The translations under genes and the position numbers were made by a program. A stretch of DNA of 5,268 nucleotides from Clostridia bacterium (GTDB lineage: Bacteria; Bacillota; Clostridia; Oscillospirales; UBA644): the NCBI GenBank assembly GCA_017424085.1, contig JAFPBP010000114.1, positions 1 to 5,268 on the forward strand, written 5' to 3'. Below the pieces are notes generated by a model, which saw only the letters and a list, made by a program, of their open reading frames with translations, had not been told where the DNA came from and did no database searches. Each line of letters starts with the position of its first letter. Within the stretch, counting starts at the first letter, position 1. Below, in pieces: positions 4,922 through 5,268 of this stretch.

Positions 4922-5268
4922 ATGGCATTGGCACCTGTAAAATGCACTCAATGCGGTGCAAACGTAACGGTTGACACCACCAAGGGAACCGGGTTCTGCG
5001 AATTTTGCGGGACGGCTTTTGTCATTATTCCTGCCGGAGAGGCTGTCCCGAACGGTCCCGAAAAAGAAGCGCTTCTGACGAAGGTCAGAAGGAATTTGGT
5101 CATTGAAACCGACGTGTTCCTTCGCTATGGAATGATCTTCCGATGCCATTTGGTTGAAGAGTGCGACACCCTGCAACTCAACTTTGAGTTGTCGAAAACC
5201 AAGCAGCTGGCTTCCAAAATGAACAAAGACGCCTTCTTCATCATAAAAGCGAACGTTTACGACGCAAA
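4922..5268 (+). CDS. Zinc-ribbon domain protein of unknown function, 3' end outside window
   Basis: The frame opens with ATG at 4922 and runs 115 codons to the window edge without a stop. Residues 8-29 form a compact zinc ribbon: KCTQCG (Cys8, Cys11) and FCEFCG (Cys26, Cys29), a CxxC-x14-CxxC arrangement expected to bind one zinc ion. A short linker with Pro and Gly (37-46) leads to a segment of mixed charge beginning EKEALLTKVRRNLVIE, with later Phe/Leu/Lys-rich stretches and two further cysteines, Cys75 and Cys81. There is no signal peptide or membrane segment, so the visible part looks cytoplasmic. Such N-terminal ribbons occur on many unrelated Firmicute proteins and do not define a function. 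The strong promoter and ribosome binding site show it is a real, probably well-expressed gene. I do not recognise the family of the rest. Confidence 0.88.
   Translation, partial: MALAPVKCTQCGANVTVDTTKGTGFCEFCGTAFVIIPAGEAVPNGPEKEALLTKVRRNLVIETDVFLRYGMIFRCHLVEECDTLQLNFELSKTKQLASKMNKDAFFIIKANVYDA

Noticed and set aside
4907..5176. Minus-strand 89-codon open frame
   Set aside because: It is antisense to the zinc-ribbon gene, whose promoter, ribosome binding site and CxxC motifs are clear.

Overview
The window looks like chromosomal DNA of a Gram-positive bacterium of the Clostridia type (Bacillota), perhaps from a gut. I infer this from three things: canonical sigma-A promoters with extended -10 boxes, strong GGAGG-type ribosome binding sites, and a very large secreted adhesin of the thioester/Cna-B type common in such genomes. 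I cannot fix the genus.

Two divergent genes share a 450-base regulatory region. The left 85% of the window (1-4471, minus strand) is one open frame of 1490 codons without a stop. It starts at 4471 and runs off the left edge. It encodes a surface protein with these parts in order: signal peptide, first thioester domain (TED1), beta-sandwich, SpaA-like domain, unassigned beta-rich segment, second thioester domain (TED2), second beta-sandwich, and at least five Cna-B repeats. The C-terminus, where a sortase signal would be expected, lies outside the window. A plus-strand open frame of more than 1400 codons over the same DNA is an in-register antisense shadow. It stays open because the real gene almost never uses TTA, CTA or TCA codons.

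Region 4472-4921 is intergenic. It holds the adhesin promoter, whose -35 position is occupied by two CGGTCACAT direct repeats 12 bp apart, and further 12-bp-spaced repeats and a dyad around the predicted transcription start. It also holds a probable worn-down interspersed repeat with a hairpin, a C8 tract, and one strong plus one possible promoter for the rightward gene. From 4922 to the right edge runs the first 115 codons of a zinc-ribbon protein of unknown role.

The adhesin is the point of interest. TED1 keeps the Cys and Gln expected to form a Cys-Gln thioester. TED2, clearly homologous to it, keeps the Cys but has Thr where the Gln should be, and carries about 54 extra residues with extra cysteines between these sites. 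The Cna-B stalk alternates between two repeat subtypes, giving a higher-order unit of about 549 bp. The model is a stiff, isopeptide-locked stalk presenting one reactive and one apparently non-reactive thioester-fold head. Nothing in the sequence ties the zinc-ribbon gene to the adhesin beyond the shared intergenic region.
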